NCBI RefSeq assembly: GCF_947487575.1
Contig: NZ_CANKXG010000008.1
Location: 179,451 to 243,450 of the forward strand
Length of the DNA: 64,000 bases
Reading direction: 5' to 3'
Origin: an uncultured Algibacter sp.
Lineage (GTDB): Bacteria > Bacteroidota > Bacteroidia > Flavobacteriales > Flavobacteriaceae
A program made the position numbers and the translations under genes. This document shows positions 41,118-51,198 of the stretch, piece by piece. The notes beneath the pieces were generated by a model. It worked only from the letters and a program-made list of their open reading frames with translations. It was not told where the DNA came from and did not search any database. The first letter of the stretch is position 1. Each line of letters opens with the position of its first letter.

Positions 41118-44100
41118 TTAAAAACCAAAACCAACTTTAAATGCTAAACGTAAACCATCATTACTATTAAATGCTGATAAATTTAATGTCATAATATCTG
41201 CTGCATTAGCAAAAACGCCCCCTCCTACTGATGTATTCCACTTACTCGAATTAAAGGCACTATCAAAAACTAACTCATTATCTACCCAAACACGCCCATA
41301 ATCAAAACCAGCAAATACACCTATATTTAGTGGCAGCAATCCTGTTTTAACTTTACGAAGGTTTAAACGCAAATCGGTACTTTGAGAAAATGAATTCTTA
41401 CCAGAAAAACGTTCATTTCTAAAACCACGAAGCCCATTATTTGCTCCTATGTTTGCTGCTTGATAAAACTCAAAATTGTCACCAAAAATAAAATGTGCTT
41501 TAGCGTTTGTAGCAAAAACCAATTGCCCACTTGACACTAATTTATAATCAAACCCAAGCTCTGGAATAAAATAAGCAAACCCTTTTGACTCTTCTAAATT
41601 AGATTTATAACCAAATTCAAGGCTTGTTTGCATTCCTATAGTAGGAAATGCTTCGTTATCTTTATTTTGATAACTGTACATAGCTTCAACTCCAATAAAA
41701 TCTTTGTGGTTTTCTTGCCCATTAGTGACATAAAATGTATTTATAAAACGATTGTTAGTTTCTTCAACTCCAATAGATTCATAACTTAAGCCTAATTTAA
41801 AATGCGCGCCTTGTTCTCCTCTCCAATTTAAAGACGGTGCGAATTTTAATGTGCTTAGCTTTACACGATTAAAATCTAAGTCTCTATCTATACCGTCGCC
41901 TTCATTAGCCTCTTCATTTGGTGTGCTATTTCCATACCCAAAGAAATTAATAGCAAAGTTAGGACTTGTATATTTAGCATTTAAACCCAAATTCCACACC
42001 CCTATAACATTCGCAAATTCTCCATTATATTCAAAATCGAACCCACTTGTAGCAAAATAATAAGAACCAGAAATAGTATGTTGAGACCCAAACGGATTAC
42101 GCTCAAATCCATAATTTGAAAGCGTATTTACAAAACCTAACCTAAAGCCGTCATCTGGATTGGAACCTATTAATGGCATAAACTGGTTGATTCTATTTTT
42201 TGGTTTAGTATGGTCATATATATTTGTTTCATAATCGTCAGTAAGATTCTTATGACCTTTTTTAGTTGTAAACTTATTTTTCTTAGACTTATAGTCATAC
42301 ATCCATACTTTCTTTCCGTTTTCAATAGAATACGTATCATTATTCTGCCCTCCAACCAATCTTAATTTAATATGGTTATCGCCTTCTCCTGTAACTTTAA
42401 ACAGATCTTCATCATCCAATCCATACATCCAAATTTCTTTGGTAACTTCTTTATTATAAGTTTTTTGATGTAAAAGAATTCCCTTTTCCCCATTTTTAAT
42501 TCGATATATAGATAGTTTCGTATTCCCATCTGGCAACCTTTCAATTTCAAACATATCATCTTTATCGGTTCCCAGAACTAATGGTATTTTATTAAGGGCT
42601 TCAAAATACCTATTTGCAATTTCTGGAAGGTTTTTAAGTCGTAATTTAAAAACACGTTTTATCTCTAAAATTGTTTCGTCTTGAACTTCTTTTGGGAATG
42701 ACTTAAACGCATTATCTATTACAGCATCTGATAAGTTCTTTTGAATGAATGCTACTTGCTCTTTCCATTGCTTTTCGGTAGTTTCATTTAGTAACATCAT
42801 ATCTAACGAAAACGGACTTGAATTGAATCCTTTAACATTTCTAACATCCTCATTAAAACCTTCCATTAATTGTAGAGGTGGTATAATTCGGGTTGCTATA
42901 TTCATTAAAGCACCGTCTCCCATATTAGAGAAGGCTTGATCTCTATCTCTAGGAATTGGTCTAAAAACAATTCTACCAGCTTCTTTAAACTCAGCCCAGC
43001 GCCATTGATCCATATGCCTATCCCAATCTCCAATAGCCATATCAAATAATCGTGCTCTTAAAAACATTTGGTCATCAACAATATATTTTTCGTCTTTACG
43101 TAGCTTCTTTATTAAGTCATCAGTACTTTCAATTTTATTGGAGTTACCAAAACTTTTAAGATTTCCATGTCCATCAGAAACGTGTTCTTCTATCATATAT
43201 AATTCATCACCAAAATCTGTATTAAAAGCCGCTAAAGCATTTTGTTTTGGAACAAAATACAGTACAGGGTTAGTATGGTATAAATTAACGGCGTCAGATA
43301 AATTGCCAGTTACAAATGGTGCATATGGATGTGAACCTGTATAAAAGTCTTGTATTATTTTTTCTGTAGTTGTACCGTCAAATTGCCCTTCAATATATTG
43401 ATCTTTAAAAGCCATAGCTTGCAAATATATCGTTGCACTTTTTCTAATGGCGCGCATAACATAGCGTTTCCCGTCTTCATTTATTAATTGTAGAGATTTT
43501 GATTGATGCCCTCCGCCTTTTCTATAAGGTTTTAAACCCCCAAACAAAGTATCTAAACTTACTGTTGGTGCATTTACTTTAGTACCGTAATATGCTCTGT
43601 AACGCTCTCCCCATATATATTTATAAAAACCACTTTTTGTAATTTCTTCCTTAGAATAAACTGATGCTAATTTTTCATTTGGAAACGATTTATAATCTAC
43701 AATACCATCTTTTTCGTCTACTGAAAATACTTCTGTTTGAAAAATAACTTTATTATTCTTTGCTGAATAAAACCGAACTGCTGATGACCCATCTACAAAA
43801 ACATCTAATCTAGCAAAACCAGAATCACTTGAGGAAAACTCGCCACTTACATTACGAGTTGCCGTTGATTTTGAACCTGCTCCGCTAACTATTTGAGGTA
43901 AATTATCTTGAACTAAATACTGTAAACTATGCTCATGCCCGGAAACAAAAAGCACTTTATCATTTTCTTGAGCTATAGTTACAATACGCCTTTTAAAAGC
44001 GTTATACTTTTTATTCTGCAAATCGGCAGGAGAAATGCCACTTGCTTTTCTTAATATATTTTTTAAAGTTCCTAAAACCGGAATAGGCTTTAAATGTGAA

Positions 44101-44813
44101 CCAAAACTGTATTGCCCGCCATGTGGTCCATTGGTAAACATAGGATGGTGCATTGCGATAATAGTTGTTTTACCACGTGCTTTTTTTATTAAACCTTCTA
44201 ATTCTTCAAAAAACCTGAACCTTGTTTTTATTTCACAGTCATCATTTATTGTTGGGTGTTTATCCCAGTTTGTTAAATACCATTCCGAATCAATTACAAT
44301 CATAACAATATCATCAGATATTTCTACTTTTTCAATAGGGCATCCATTTTCAGGTAAAAAAGTATTTTTCCCTAAAGCGTTTTCTATATATTTTTCTTGT
44401 CGTTTTAAACCTTTCAATCCATTGCTATACCAATCGTGGTTCCCTGGAATAAAAATAGTTTTACCTTTAAAATCTTTTACAGCCTCTGTCTGAACCTTTA
44501 ACTGATATTCTGCAAAAGCTCTATTTTCATCATTCTTTTTTGGCAATCCCTTAGGATAAATATTATCGCCCAAAAAAAGCGCTGTACTATTTTTTGATGC
44601 ATTACTTAATTCAGATTTAAATGCTTTTAAAGCTTCTGAAGACGAATCGATTGGGGAATTACCACCATCGCCAATTAAATAAAATGAATGTGCAATTTCC
44701 TTACTTGGAAAATTATTTTGCGCTGAAACATCTTTATATTGAGTCTTATAAGTCGCACAGGCATTTAGAACGGCTATAACGACAAGCAAGGAAGCTATTT
44801 TTTGAAACTTCAT
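41118..44813 (-). CDS. Lipoprotein fusion: metallophosphoesterase + Omp85-type barrel
   Basis: The start at 44813 (1231 residues) gives a lipobox signal ('ASLLVVIAVLNACATY'), better than the ORF-track start inside the leader. The N-terminal calcineurin-like phosphoesterase (about 45-330) has 'LIGDGGNS', 'FLGDNIYPKG', 'IPGNHDWYSNG', 'MHHPMF' and 'SGHEHS'. A large middle region (about 400-860) follows with 'RPIPRDRDQAFSNM'. The C-terminal third is a beta barrel with a surface-antigen (D15/Omp85) tail ending 'LAFKVGFGF'. Such fusions recur in Bacteroidetes. Substrate and topology are unknown. It would tether a phosphatase to the outer membrane. Confidence 0.85.
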   Translation of the reverse strand: MKFQKIASLLVVIAVLNACATYKTQYKDVSAQNNFPSKEIAHSFYLIGDGGNSPIDSSSEALKAFKSELSNASKNSTALFLGDNIYPKGLPKKNDENRAFAEYQLKVQTEAVKDFKGKTIFIPGNHDWYSNGLKGLKRQEKYIENALGKNTFLPENGCPIEKVEISDDIVMIVIDSEWYLTNWDKHPTINDDCEIKTRFRFFEELEGLIKKARGKTTIIAMHHPMFTNGPHGGQYSFGSHLKPIPVLGTLKNILRKASGISPADLQNKKYNAFKRRIVTIAQENDKVLFVSGHEHSLQYLVQDNLPQIVSGAGSKSTATRNVSGEFSSSDSGFARLDVFVDGSSAVRFYSAKNNKVIFQTEVFSVDEKDGIVDYKSFPNEKLASVYSKEEITKSGFYKYIWGERYRAYYGTKVNAPTVSLDTLFGGLKPYRKGGGHQSKSLQLINEDGKRYVMRAIRKSATIYLQAMAFKDQYIEGQFDGTTTEKIIQDFYTGSHPYAPFVTGNLSDAVNLYHTNPVLYFVPKQNALAAFNTDFGDELYMIEEHVSDGHGNLKSFGNSNKIESTDDLIKKLRKDEKYIVDDQMFLRARLFDMAIGDWDRHMDQWRWAEFKEAGRIVFRPIPRDRDQAFSNMGDGALMNIATRIIPPLQLMEGFNEDVRNVKGFNSSPFSLDMMLLNETTEKQWKEQVAFIQKNLSDAVIDNAFKSFPKEVQDETILEIKRVFKLRLKNLPEIANRYFEALNKIPLVLGTDKDDMFEIERLPDGNTKLSIYRIKNGEKGILLHQKTYNKEVTKEIWMYGLDDEDLFKVTGEGDNHIKLRLVGGQNNDTYSIENGKKVWMYDYKSKKNKFTTKKGHKNLTDDYETNIYDHTKPKNRINQFMPLIGSNPDDGFRLGFVNTLSNYGFERNPFGSQHTISGSYYFATSGFDFEYNGEFANVIGVWNLGLNAKYTSPNFAINFFGYGNSTPNEEANEGDGIDRDLDFNRVKLSTLKFAPSLNWRGEQGAHFKLGLSYESIGVEETNNRFINTFYVTNGQENHKDFIGVEAMYSYQNKDNEAFPTIGMQTSLEFGYKSNLEESKGFAYFIPELGFDYKLVSSGQLVFATNAKAHFIFGDNFEFYQAANIGANNGLRGFRNERFSGKNSFSQSTDLRLNLRKVKTGLLPLNIGVFAGFDYGRVWVDNELVFDSAFNSSKWNTSVGGGVFANAADIMTLNLSAFNSNDGLRLAFKVGFGF

Positions 44814-44857
44814 ATTGAGGTGGATTAATTCTTTAAAGGTAATAATTACAATTCTAT

Positions 44858-45820
44858 TTAATTCCAATTTAAGCCACTTCGCTCATCCCAATAGGCTTTT
44901 GGAAAAACTTTTAAAGCTTTAAGTGATTTTAATTCTTCTGAAGTCAAGTTGAAATTTAAAGCCTCTAAATTTTGAGTTAATTGCGTTTTACTTGAAGCTC
45001 CGCTCAACACATATGTAGGCTCTAAACTATCCATTACAAAGCGTAATGCAATGGCATCAAAACCTGCTTCATACTTTTTTGACAATTGGTTTAAAATTTT
45101 ATATACTTCTGAGTAATGCTGAAATTTTTTATTTTGAAAAACGCGACCATTTGCCAAAGCTTCCTTAATAATAACTTTTTTTCCTTGTTTCAAAATAGCT
45201 TTTAAAATTGAAAAAGGAGATTGTTCAAAAATATTATAAGTTACCTGAAAACTATCAAACAATTCATGCCCGTCAATCTTAACTTTTAAAGCGGCCTTAA
45301 TAACTTCTTTTTGATTAGCACCGCTTGTAGTAATACCAATTTTTAAACCAGTCTCATTTTTTATTTGATGTAGTTGATTCAAAACATCTTCATTTTCTAA
45401 AATACCACTTTCAAAAGTTGCTGAATGCACTTGGTAGTATTTTAGGTTTGGCAACATTCCTTTTGAAACTTGCCATTGTTCTAGTAGTTTTTCTAGTGAG
45501 TGTTCTTTTATTTCATGTTTTCCGCTATAACCTAACTCCCAATTTGCCACATAAGTATAACCCCATTTTGTTCCTAAAATGGCATCTTTATGTTTGTTTT
45601 CCTCATTCCATTCTTTCAAAAACGCTTCGCCTTTTCCATAAGATGGTGCTGTGTCAAAATAACGAATGCCTAATTTATAGGCTTCATCTAAAACTGAAAG
45701 TGAATTTTCTTTAAATGCTTTTTCTGATTTATCAATAGCATCATTATCTCTAATATTAATATACTCTGGCCGCCCTAAAGCTGCTAATCCTAAGCCTATT
45801 TTCGTATTTGAATTACTCAT
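44858..45820 (-). CDS. Aldo/keto reductase
   Basis: 320 residues. NADPH-dependent carbonyl reduction. TIM barrel with 'IRYFDTAPSYGKGEAFL' (catalytic Asp and Tyr), 'LGTKWGYTYV' (Lys) and 'YYQVHSATF' (His). C-terminal 'YVLSGASSKTQLTQNLEAL' is the cofactor region. Its start codon shares bases with the upstream stop (one-base overlap with the OsmC fusion gene), so it ends the redox-repair operon. Confidence 0.88.
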   Translation of the reverse strand: MSNSNTKIGLGLAALGRPEYINIRDNDAIDKSEKAFKENSLSVLDEAYKLGIRYFDTAPSYGKGEAFLKEWNEENKHKDAILGTKWGYTYVANWELGYSGKHEIKEHSLEKLLEQWQVSKGMLPNLKYYQVHSATFESGILENEDVLNQLHQIKNETGLKIGITTSGANQKEVIKAALKVKIDGHELFDSFQVTYNIFEQSPFSILKAILKQGKKVIIKEALANGRVFQNKKFQHYSEVYKILNQLSKKYEAGFDAIALRFVMDSLEPTYVLSGASSKTQLTQNLEALNFNLTSEELKSLKALKVFPKAYWDERSGLNWN

Positions 45821-47040
45821 TAATCTATTAATTCTGTTTCAATTATTGTATCGGAAATTAAGGTTCTATGCACTGGACATTTTGATGCTATTTCTTTTAA
45901 TTTTGCTTTTTGCGTATCATCTAAATTACCAATAAATTTCAATCGTTTTTGTAAATGATCGATTCGTTTTGGTTCATCAAAATCCAGCATCAAATCATCA
46001 CTATGTTTTTTTGAATAGGTAATATAGGCATAAACTTCCTGTAAATCCCATTGCTTTCGTTGGGCATACATCTTTAAAGTCATTACGGTACACGCCGCTA
46101 ATCCTGCACTTAAAAAATCATAAGGCGACGGCCCAAAATCGTCTCCTCCAATACTCTCTGGTTCATCTGCTATAAAATTGTGCTTTTTAGTTTTAATAGA
46201 AGTTGTAAAATTATCCTCAACCAAATTTAAATACGCTACCAATTGTTCGCCTTTAGTATCTAACATGGTATTATCTTCTTGCTCAAAATAACGCTGTACC
46301 CATGTACCAATTATATTACCAACATACCTACTATCTTTTGAATTTGTAAGTAGGTGGTCGGCATCATCTAAACTCACAAAACTTTTTGGATGGTGAGCAT
46401 CATGATACAATTTATGTGCATTTTCAATACCAACTATAGTATCGAAAGGGGCATGCATTATTAATAAAGGTTTACGCAAGTTTTTTGTTATTTCTGGTAA
46501 ATTTATTTTACCAAAATCTTCTACAAATTCTTCATTTATTTTAAAAGGTCTACCACCAATATTCACCTCAACTTCTCCTTTTTGTTTAACTTCTTCAATA
46601 CCATGCGAAAATAAATGTGTAACATGACTTACAGTAGCCGGTGCTCCAACTGTAGCAACAGCTTTTATGTTTTCTAATTTAGATGCAGCAACAATTACGG
46701 CAGCTCCACCTAACGAGTGGCCAACTAACAAACTTGGAGCTTGATAGTTTACTTTTAAGTAATCATTAACCGCTAATAAGTCGTCAACATTTGCAGAAAA
46801 ATAACTTTCTGAAAATTCACCTTCACTCCTTCCTAAACCAGTAAAATCAAAACGAAGTACACCAAATCCATGACTAGTAAGCGACCTACTAATATTTCTT
46901 ACGGCTCCCAAAGCACTACTACATGTAAAACAATGCGCAAAAATTGCATAATACTGTGGTTTTTGGTCGGCAGGCAGTTCTAAAAAAGCCTGTAATTTAT
47001 GCCCTTTTTTATTTTGAATATTTAGCTTGATACTGTTCAT
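45820..47040 (-). CDS. Alpha/beta hydrolase-OsmC fusion protein
   Basis: 406 residues in two parts. Residues about 1-255 are an alpha/beta hydrolase with the nucleophile elbow 'VGHSLGGAA', a late Asp ('MHAPFDTIV') and His ('DADHLL'). Residues about 265-406 are an OsmC/Ohr domain with two redox cysteines ('[15 protein letters not shown]', '[12 protein letters not shown]'). The OsmC part reduces organic hydroperoxides and the hydrolase may act on esters. Known as a fusion in Bacteroidetes. It overlaps the upstream MsrA-like gene by 32 bases, which is longer than the usual coupling overlap. Confidence 0.9.
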   Translation of the reverse strand: MNSIKLNIQNKKGHKLQAFLELPADQKPQYYAIFAHCFTCSSALGAVRNISRSLTSHGFGVLRFDFTGLGRSEGEFSESYFSANVDDLLAVNDYLKVNYQAPSLLVGHSLGGAAVIVAASKLENIKAVATVGAPATVSHVTHLFSHGIEEVKQKGEVEVNIGGRPFKINEEFVEDFGKINLPEITKNLRKPLLIMHAPFDTIVGIENAHKLYHDAHHPKSFVSLDDADHLLTNSKDSRYVGNIIGTWVQRYFEQEDNTMLDTKGEQLVAYLNLVEDNFTTSIKTKKHNFIADEPESIGGDDFGPSPYDFLSAGLAACTVMTLKMYAQRKQWDLQEVYAYITYSKKHSDDLMLDFDEPKRIDHLQKRLKFIGNLDDTQKAKLKEIASKCPVHRTLISDTIIETELID

Positions 47041-47551
47041 CTTTTAAATGTTTTAATTTATTTTGATTTGCATAGTTTGAAAATTGGTTTAACAGAATTT
47101 TCAATTTAGGATTGATAAACGTTTCACAAAAAGGTTTCTCTGGATTACTATAATAGTAATTTTGAATTCCCTCACGTGACCTTTTAAAACTATTAAACGG
47201 AAATACTTGAGTTATCAATTTGTTTTCAAATTCATCTTTAAATGCATTAATAATCGCCTCCACCTTTTCCTTTTGTTCATTAGAAAACGTATAAATAGCT
47301 GAGCGATATTTTGTTCTCATAGAATGATTGGACTTGCTTTTATGAGTATATAAATGAATTTCTATTAATGTTTTTAGTGAAATATCATCAGCATTAAAAT
47401 GAACAATAACCGCTTCGGAAAAACTAGCATTACCATTTATAGAAGCTACAAAACCTTGCTCTACTTTTGAAACACCAAGTAATGATTGAAACACAGCCTC
47501 TGTACACCAATGGCAACCACCTCCTAAAGCTATTTTATTCTGCGTATTCAA
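47009..47551 (-). CDS. MsrA-family methionine sulfoxide reductase, divergent second copy
   Basis: 180 residues. The active-site segment is '[18 protein letters not shown]', where typical MsrA has GCFWG(xE); the Cys is kept and a second Cys lies three residues later. The '[12 protein letters not shown]' motif is intact. It differs clearly from the canonical copy next to it, suggesting a separate substrate or a different recycling Cys. Its stop lies inside the OsmC fusion gene. Confidence 0.85.
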   Translation of the reverse strand: MNTQNKIALGGGCHWCTEAVFQSLLGVSKVEQGFVASINGNASFSEAVIVHFNADDISLKTLIEIHLYTHKSKSNHSMRTKYRSAIYTFSNEQKEKVEAIINAFKDEFENKLITQVFPFNSFKRSREGIQNYYYSNPEKPFCETFINPKLKILLNQFSNYANQNKLKHLKDEQYQAKYSK

Positions 47552-47562
47552 GTTTAAAAAAA

Positions 47563-48057
47563 TTATATAAAAGGGGTTTCAAATCTTTCAAAATGACATG
47601 TATACCCATTAGGGATTCTCACTAAATAATCTTGATGCTCTGGTTCTGCTTTCCAAAATGTTGCATAAGGCTCTAAAGTGGTTACAACGCTACCATCCCA
47701 TTTACCTGAATCATTAACAATTTTAATAATGTCTTCTGCATCTTTTTTTTCTTCTTCATTCTGAAAAAATATGGCAGACCTATAACTTGACCCTCTATCA
47801 TTTCCTTGCCTATCAACTGTTGTTGGATTGTGAATTCTAAAAAAATAATCTAGAATTTCTCTGAATGATGTTTCGTTTGGATCATAAGTCAATTCAATGC
47901 CTTCGGCATGTCCTGGATGGTTTTTGTACGTAGGGTTATCGTTTTCTCCACCTTGGTATCCAACTTCTGTATCTTTAATCCCTGGACGTGTTCTAAATAA
48001 ATCTTCCATTCCCCAGAAGCATCCTCCTGCTATATATGCTTTTTTATAATTTTTCAT
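47563..48057 (-). CDS. msrA: Peptide-methionine (S)-S-oxide reductase MsrA
   Basis: 164 residues. Repairs Met-S-sulfoxide using thioredoxin. The canonical active site is '[18 protein letters not shown]' and downstream '[22 protein letters not shown]' and 'SSYRSAIFF'. It is followed 11 bases later by the second MsrA. Confidence 0.93.
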   Translation of the reverse strand: MKNYKKAYIAGGCFWGMEDLFRTRPGIKDTEVGYQGGENDNPTYKNHPGHAEGIELTYDPNETSFREILDYFFRIHNPTTVDRQGNDRGSSYRSAIFFQNEEEKKDAEDIIKIVNDSGKWDGSVVTTLEPYATFWKAEPEHQDYLVRIPNGYTCHFERFETPFI

Positions 48058-48100
48058 TTTTTTAATCTTTCTTTTTTTAACTTAATTTCTAATAACTCTA

Positions 48101-49657
48101 TTATGAACTACAAGATAACATAGAACAGCCTACTTTATGGCGTGCCCACTCTGGTCGTTTTTCAAACCATTTTTCATATTCGGGTTGCTCATTATAAGGT
48201 TTTTTAAGCATTTGAAATAATTCATCTATCAACTTATAATTACCTTTATTAGCATCATCAATGGCTAATTGTGCCATATAGTTACGGAGAACGTATTTTG
48301 GGTTTACAGTATTCATTTTTTGTTTTCGTTCTGTTGGACTAGTATATTCCTGTTGTAATCTAACTTCATAATTTAAAAACCAAAACTCCCATTCTTTTTT
48401 TACTTCATCTGGCATATTATCAAAGTCATAAAACGCATCTTTTAAAACTTGAAACCCTGTTTCTTCATCTTTAAAATCGCTTAAATTCCTAAAAAATATG
48501 GTCATATCTGTTTCTACTAATTGCAAGTTTTCTTCCAGATTTTTAATAAAATCTTCATCGTTATCAACCTCTTCATAAAGCCCTATTTTAGCTTTCATCA
48601 TTTGTAAATTCTGCGATTCAAAATCAGTTTTATATTGATTTAAAATAGCTTCCAAAGGTTCTGCCTCCTCAATTAATGGATAAATTGCATTTGCTAGTTG
48701 CAGCAAATTCCACAAGCCGATATTTGGTTGATTTCCGTAACGATACCTTTTATGTTGCCTATCAGTTGTATTTGGCGTCCACCCATAGTCATAACCTTCT
48801 AACCAGCCGTAAGGCCCATAATCTATAGTTAAACCTAAGATTGACATGTTATCGGTATTCATCACACCATGCACAAAACCTACACGTTGCCATTCAATAA
48901 TCATTTGTAATGTACGCTTTGAAACTTCTTTAAAAAAAGCAATATAAGTATCTTTTGAAGGCGCTCCTAAATGTGAAAAATGGTGTTTTATTGTATAATC
49001 TACCAACTTTTTTAAATTTTCATCATCTTGTCTTGAGGCAAAAATTTGGTAGTTACCAAAACGCAAAAACGATTCGGCTGTTCTACATACAATCGCACCT
49101 TTTTCGTAAGCGGGATTGCCATCATACATCACATCTCGCATGACTTCGTCTCCAGATAACACCAAAGACAAAGCTCTTGTAGTTGGCACTCCCAAATGAA
49201 ACATGGCTTCACTACACAAATATTCACGAATTGAGGAACGTAATACTGCTAAACCATCGGCTGTTCTAGAGTATGGTGTTTCGCCCGCACCTTTTAATTG
49301 TAATGCCCAATTTTTATTTTTATGTTCAACTTCACACAGATTAATAGCACGTCCATCACCTAATTGCCCTGCCCAATTACCAAATTGATGTCCGCCATAG
49401 CACATTGCATACGGGGTTGTGTTTTCTAGCACTTTATTTCCAGTAAATACTTTTAAAAAATCATCGCTTTTAGCATCAGTTTTTGATAAGCCAAGATTCT
49501 TTAACATTTCTGGAGACACATGCAACACCTCTGGTTTTGCTGTTTGCTTTGGTGTTACATACGAAAAACAGGCTTTAGCAACCTGCCTTCTAGAATTTTC
49601 TAAAATGGGGTCTGTAGGTAATTCTTGATTAAATTTATCTTTTATTTTGAGTTTCAT
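48101..49657 (-). CDS. SelO/YdiU-family protein AMPylator
   Basis: 518 residues. Pseudokinase-like fold that transfers AMP to proteins. Signatures: 'MCYGGHQFGNWAGQLGDGRA', 'LKGAGETPYSRTADG', 'VHGVMNTDNMSILGLTIDYG'. It ends 'CSMLSCSS': the Cys three residues from the C-terminus stands where selenoprotein O has selenocysteine. SelO is known to AMPylate redox proteins such as glutaredoxin and to depend on oxidising conditions. The glutaredoxin-like gene directly upstream is therefore a plausible partner. It is preceded by a hairpin repeat. Confidence 0.92.
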   Translation of the reverse strand: MKLKIKDKFNQELPTDPILENSRRQVAKACFSYVTPKQTAKPEVLHVSPEMLKNLGLSKTDAKSDDFLKVFTGNKVLENTTPYAMCYGGHQFGNWAGQLGDGRAINLCEVEHKNKNWALQLKGAGETPYSRTADGLAVLRSSIREYLCSEAMFHLGVPTTRALSLVLSGDEVMRDVMYDGNPAYEKGAIVCRTAESFLRFGNYQIFASRQDDENLKKLVDYTIKHHFSHLGAPSKDTYIAFFKEVSKRTLQMIIEWQRVGFVHGVMNTDNMSILGLTIDYGPYGWLEGYDYGWTPNTTDRQHKRYRYGNQPNIGLWNLLQLANAIYPLIEEAEPLEAILNQYKTDFESQNLQMMKAKIGLYEEVDNDEDFIKNLEENLQLVETDMTIFFRNLSDFKDEETGFQVLKDAFYDFDNMPDEVKKEWEFWFLNYEVRLQQEYTSPTERKQKMNTVNPKYVLRNYMAQLAIDDANKGNYKLIDELFQMLKKPYNEQPEYEKWFEKRPEWARHKVGCSMLSCSS

Positions 49658-49670
49658 TTCTTCTGGTATT

Positions 49671-49703
49671 AGACCTACAAGGTTTTTGAAACCTTGCAGG
49701 TCT
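49671..49703. repeat. AGACCTACAAGGTTT hairpin repeat between grx and selO
   Basis: AGACCTACAAGGTTT / AAACCTTGCAGGTCT forms a 15-bp stem (one mismatch) with a 3-base loop and a T run on the plus side. It occupies the 54-base gap inside the redox operon. It could be an attenuator or a copy of a common flavobacterial hairpin repeat. Confidence 0.7.
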
Positions 49704-49711
49704 TTTTAATT

Positions 49712-49960
49712 TTACAGTAATTTTTCAATCCATTTTTTCAAATCAGTATCTGACGGATTTCTTAGTTTCTTTTCTCCAATAGTTACTGTTGGAAAATTGA
49801 GTTTTCTATTTTTATATAAATTTCTTAACGCTTCAGCATCAACTTCATTTAGTTCAACATCTAAAAACGTATAATTCAAATTTAAATCTTCAAAATACCT
49901 TTTATAATATTGACTTTTATGGCACTTTTCGGCGCCATAAAGTTTTATTTCTGTTGCCAT
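49712..49960 (-). CDS. Glutaredoxin-like protein
   Basis: 82 residues. Thioredoxin fold with the redox site 'YGAEKCHKSQYYKRYFED', a monothiol-like CHKS pattern, and cis-Pro in 'KLNFPTVTIGEKK'. Cytoplasmic. Three bases separate it from the redoxin gene upstream, and selO follows, so it is a candidate SelO substrate and thiol donor. Confidence 0.85.
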   Translation of the reverse strand: MATEIKLYGAEKCHKSQYYKRYFEDLNLNYTFLDVELNEVDAEALRNLYKNRKLNFPTVTIGEKKLRNPSDTDLKKWIEKLL

Positions 49961-49963
49961 AAC

Positions 49964-50452
49964 TTACATGGTTTTTAATAACTGAATAGCTGCATCTGGA
50001 TTTAAATGAAAATCTGAAAACACCACATTATCGTGCTTATCTATAAACAAAAACCATGGTGTTCCTCCTGTTTGGTAATTTTTCATAATGTTAGAAATTG
50101 ATTTTCCATCATCACCAGCATCATGACCAAAAGGTATTTTTAAACTGTATTGTTTTTGGGTTTCAACCATCTTTTCGTAAGTATTAGAATCATGTCCTTC
50201 AAAAACAGTTTGTACTGCTAGAAAAACTATATTTTTATTTTCCTCCAAAGCCTCTACCATTGTCTTTAAATCTGGCAATCCCTTTTTATGGCATCCAGGA
50301 CACCAACTTTGAAAACAATATACCACCTTAAACTTTCCTTTAAAATCTGATAATTTAATTGGCGCTATTGTATTTCCATTAGCATTAATCCAGTCTTTTA
50401 CTTCAAACTCTGGTGCCTTAAACACTTGCTTTTGATTTACTCGATTTGACAT
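49964..50452 (-). CDS. TlpA/AhpC-like redoxin
   Basis: 162 residues. Redoxin fold with 'VYCFQSWCPGCHKKGLPDL' (CxxC) and 'YQTGGTPWFLFID'. No signal peptide, so it acts in the cytoplasm rather than as a periplasmic TlpA. It is likely a thiol-disulfide reductase or peroxidase. It lies between msrB and the glutaredoxin-like gene. Confidence 0.87.
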   Translation of the reverse strand: MSNRVNQKQVFKAPEFEVKDWINANGNTIAPIKLSDFKGKFKVVYCFQSWCPGCHKKGLPDLKTMVEALEENKNIVFLAVQTVFEGHDSNTYEKMVETQKQYSLKIPFGHDAGDDGKSISNIMKNYQTGGTPWFLFIDKHDNVVFSDFHLNPDAAIQLLKTM

Positions 50453-50523
50453 TCTATTGCCCTTTCTTTAATAATAATTAGTTATGAATTTACCCCAATA
50501 AAGCTAACGAAGTTATGAAAGTT

Positions 50524-50985
50524 CTAGTTGCTATTTGTTATATCTTTCTCTAATTGCATAGATTCTGAATTTATGCAATAGCGCAAACCACTAGGTTCTG
50601 GCCCATCTGGAAATACATGTCCTAAATGTGCATCGCAGGTATTGCATAGCACTTCAACACGCACCATTCCAAAGGCGGTATCTCGAATATACTTAATAGC
50701 ATTTTCTTTAATAGGCTGTGTAAAACTCGGCCAGCCTGTACCAGATTCGAACTTAATAGTAGAGTCAAATAAAGATGTATTACAACACACACAATTATAT
50801 TTACCTGCTTCATGTATACTACACAAAGCACCACTATGAGGTCTTTCTGTACCTTTAAGTCTTGTAATTCTAAACTGTTCTGAAGATAATTGAGCCTTCC
50901 ATTCGGCTTCTGTTTTTTCGACACGTTTGTCGGGAGTTGGGTTTCCTTTTACAGAAAAGTTGATAACCTCTTTCCAAGTTAGCAT
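50524..50985 (-). CDS. msrB: Peptide-methionine (R)-S-oxide reductase MsrB
   Basis: 153 residues. Repairs Met-R-sulfoxide. Zinc-binding cysteine pairs are 'NCVCCNTSLF' and 'VLCNTCDAHLGHVFPDG'. The catalytic Cys is in 'SGLRYCINSESM'. First gene of the minus-strand redox-repair operon that runs to the aldo/keto reductase, and divergent from the HD-PycTM gene. Confidence 0.93.
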   Translation of the reverse strand: MLTWKEVINFSVKGNPTPDKRVEKTEAEWKAQLSSEQFRITRLKGTERPHSGALCSIHEAGKYNCVCCNTSLFDSTIKFESGTGWPSFTQPIKENAIKYIRDTAFGMVRVEVLCNTCDAHLGHVFPDGPEPSGLRYCINSESMQLEKDITNSN

Positions 50986-51198
50986 AATTATGGTTCCTTT
51001 CTTTTTTTAGTTAATTATAATATGCTTTTCAACATAAAGGTAGTCGAAATTAAATTCAAAAACTTACAATGTAAATCTTCTAAAAAGCATTTGAAAGCAT
51101 CAATGAAATTTACGACAAATAATACCGTTATTAATACTTTATTTTAATATCCTTAAAGTTTAGTATTTTTACTAAATAAACACTTATAACTTCTAGAC

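Noticed and set aside
44035-44493. 152-residue plus-strand ORF
   Set aside because: It lies opposite the phosphoesterase domain of the fusion gene, which has clear motifs, so it is a shadow frame.
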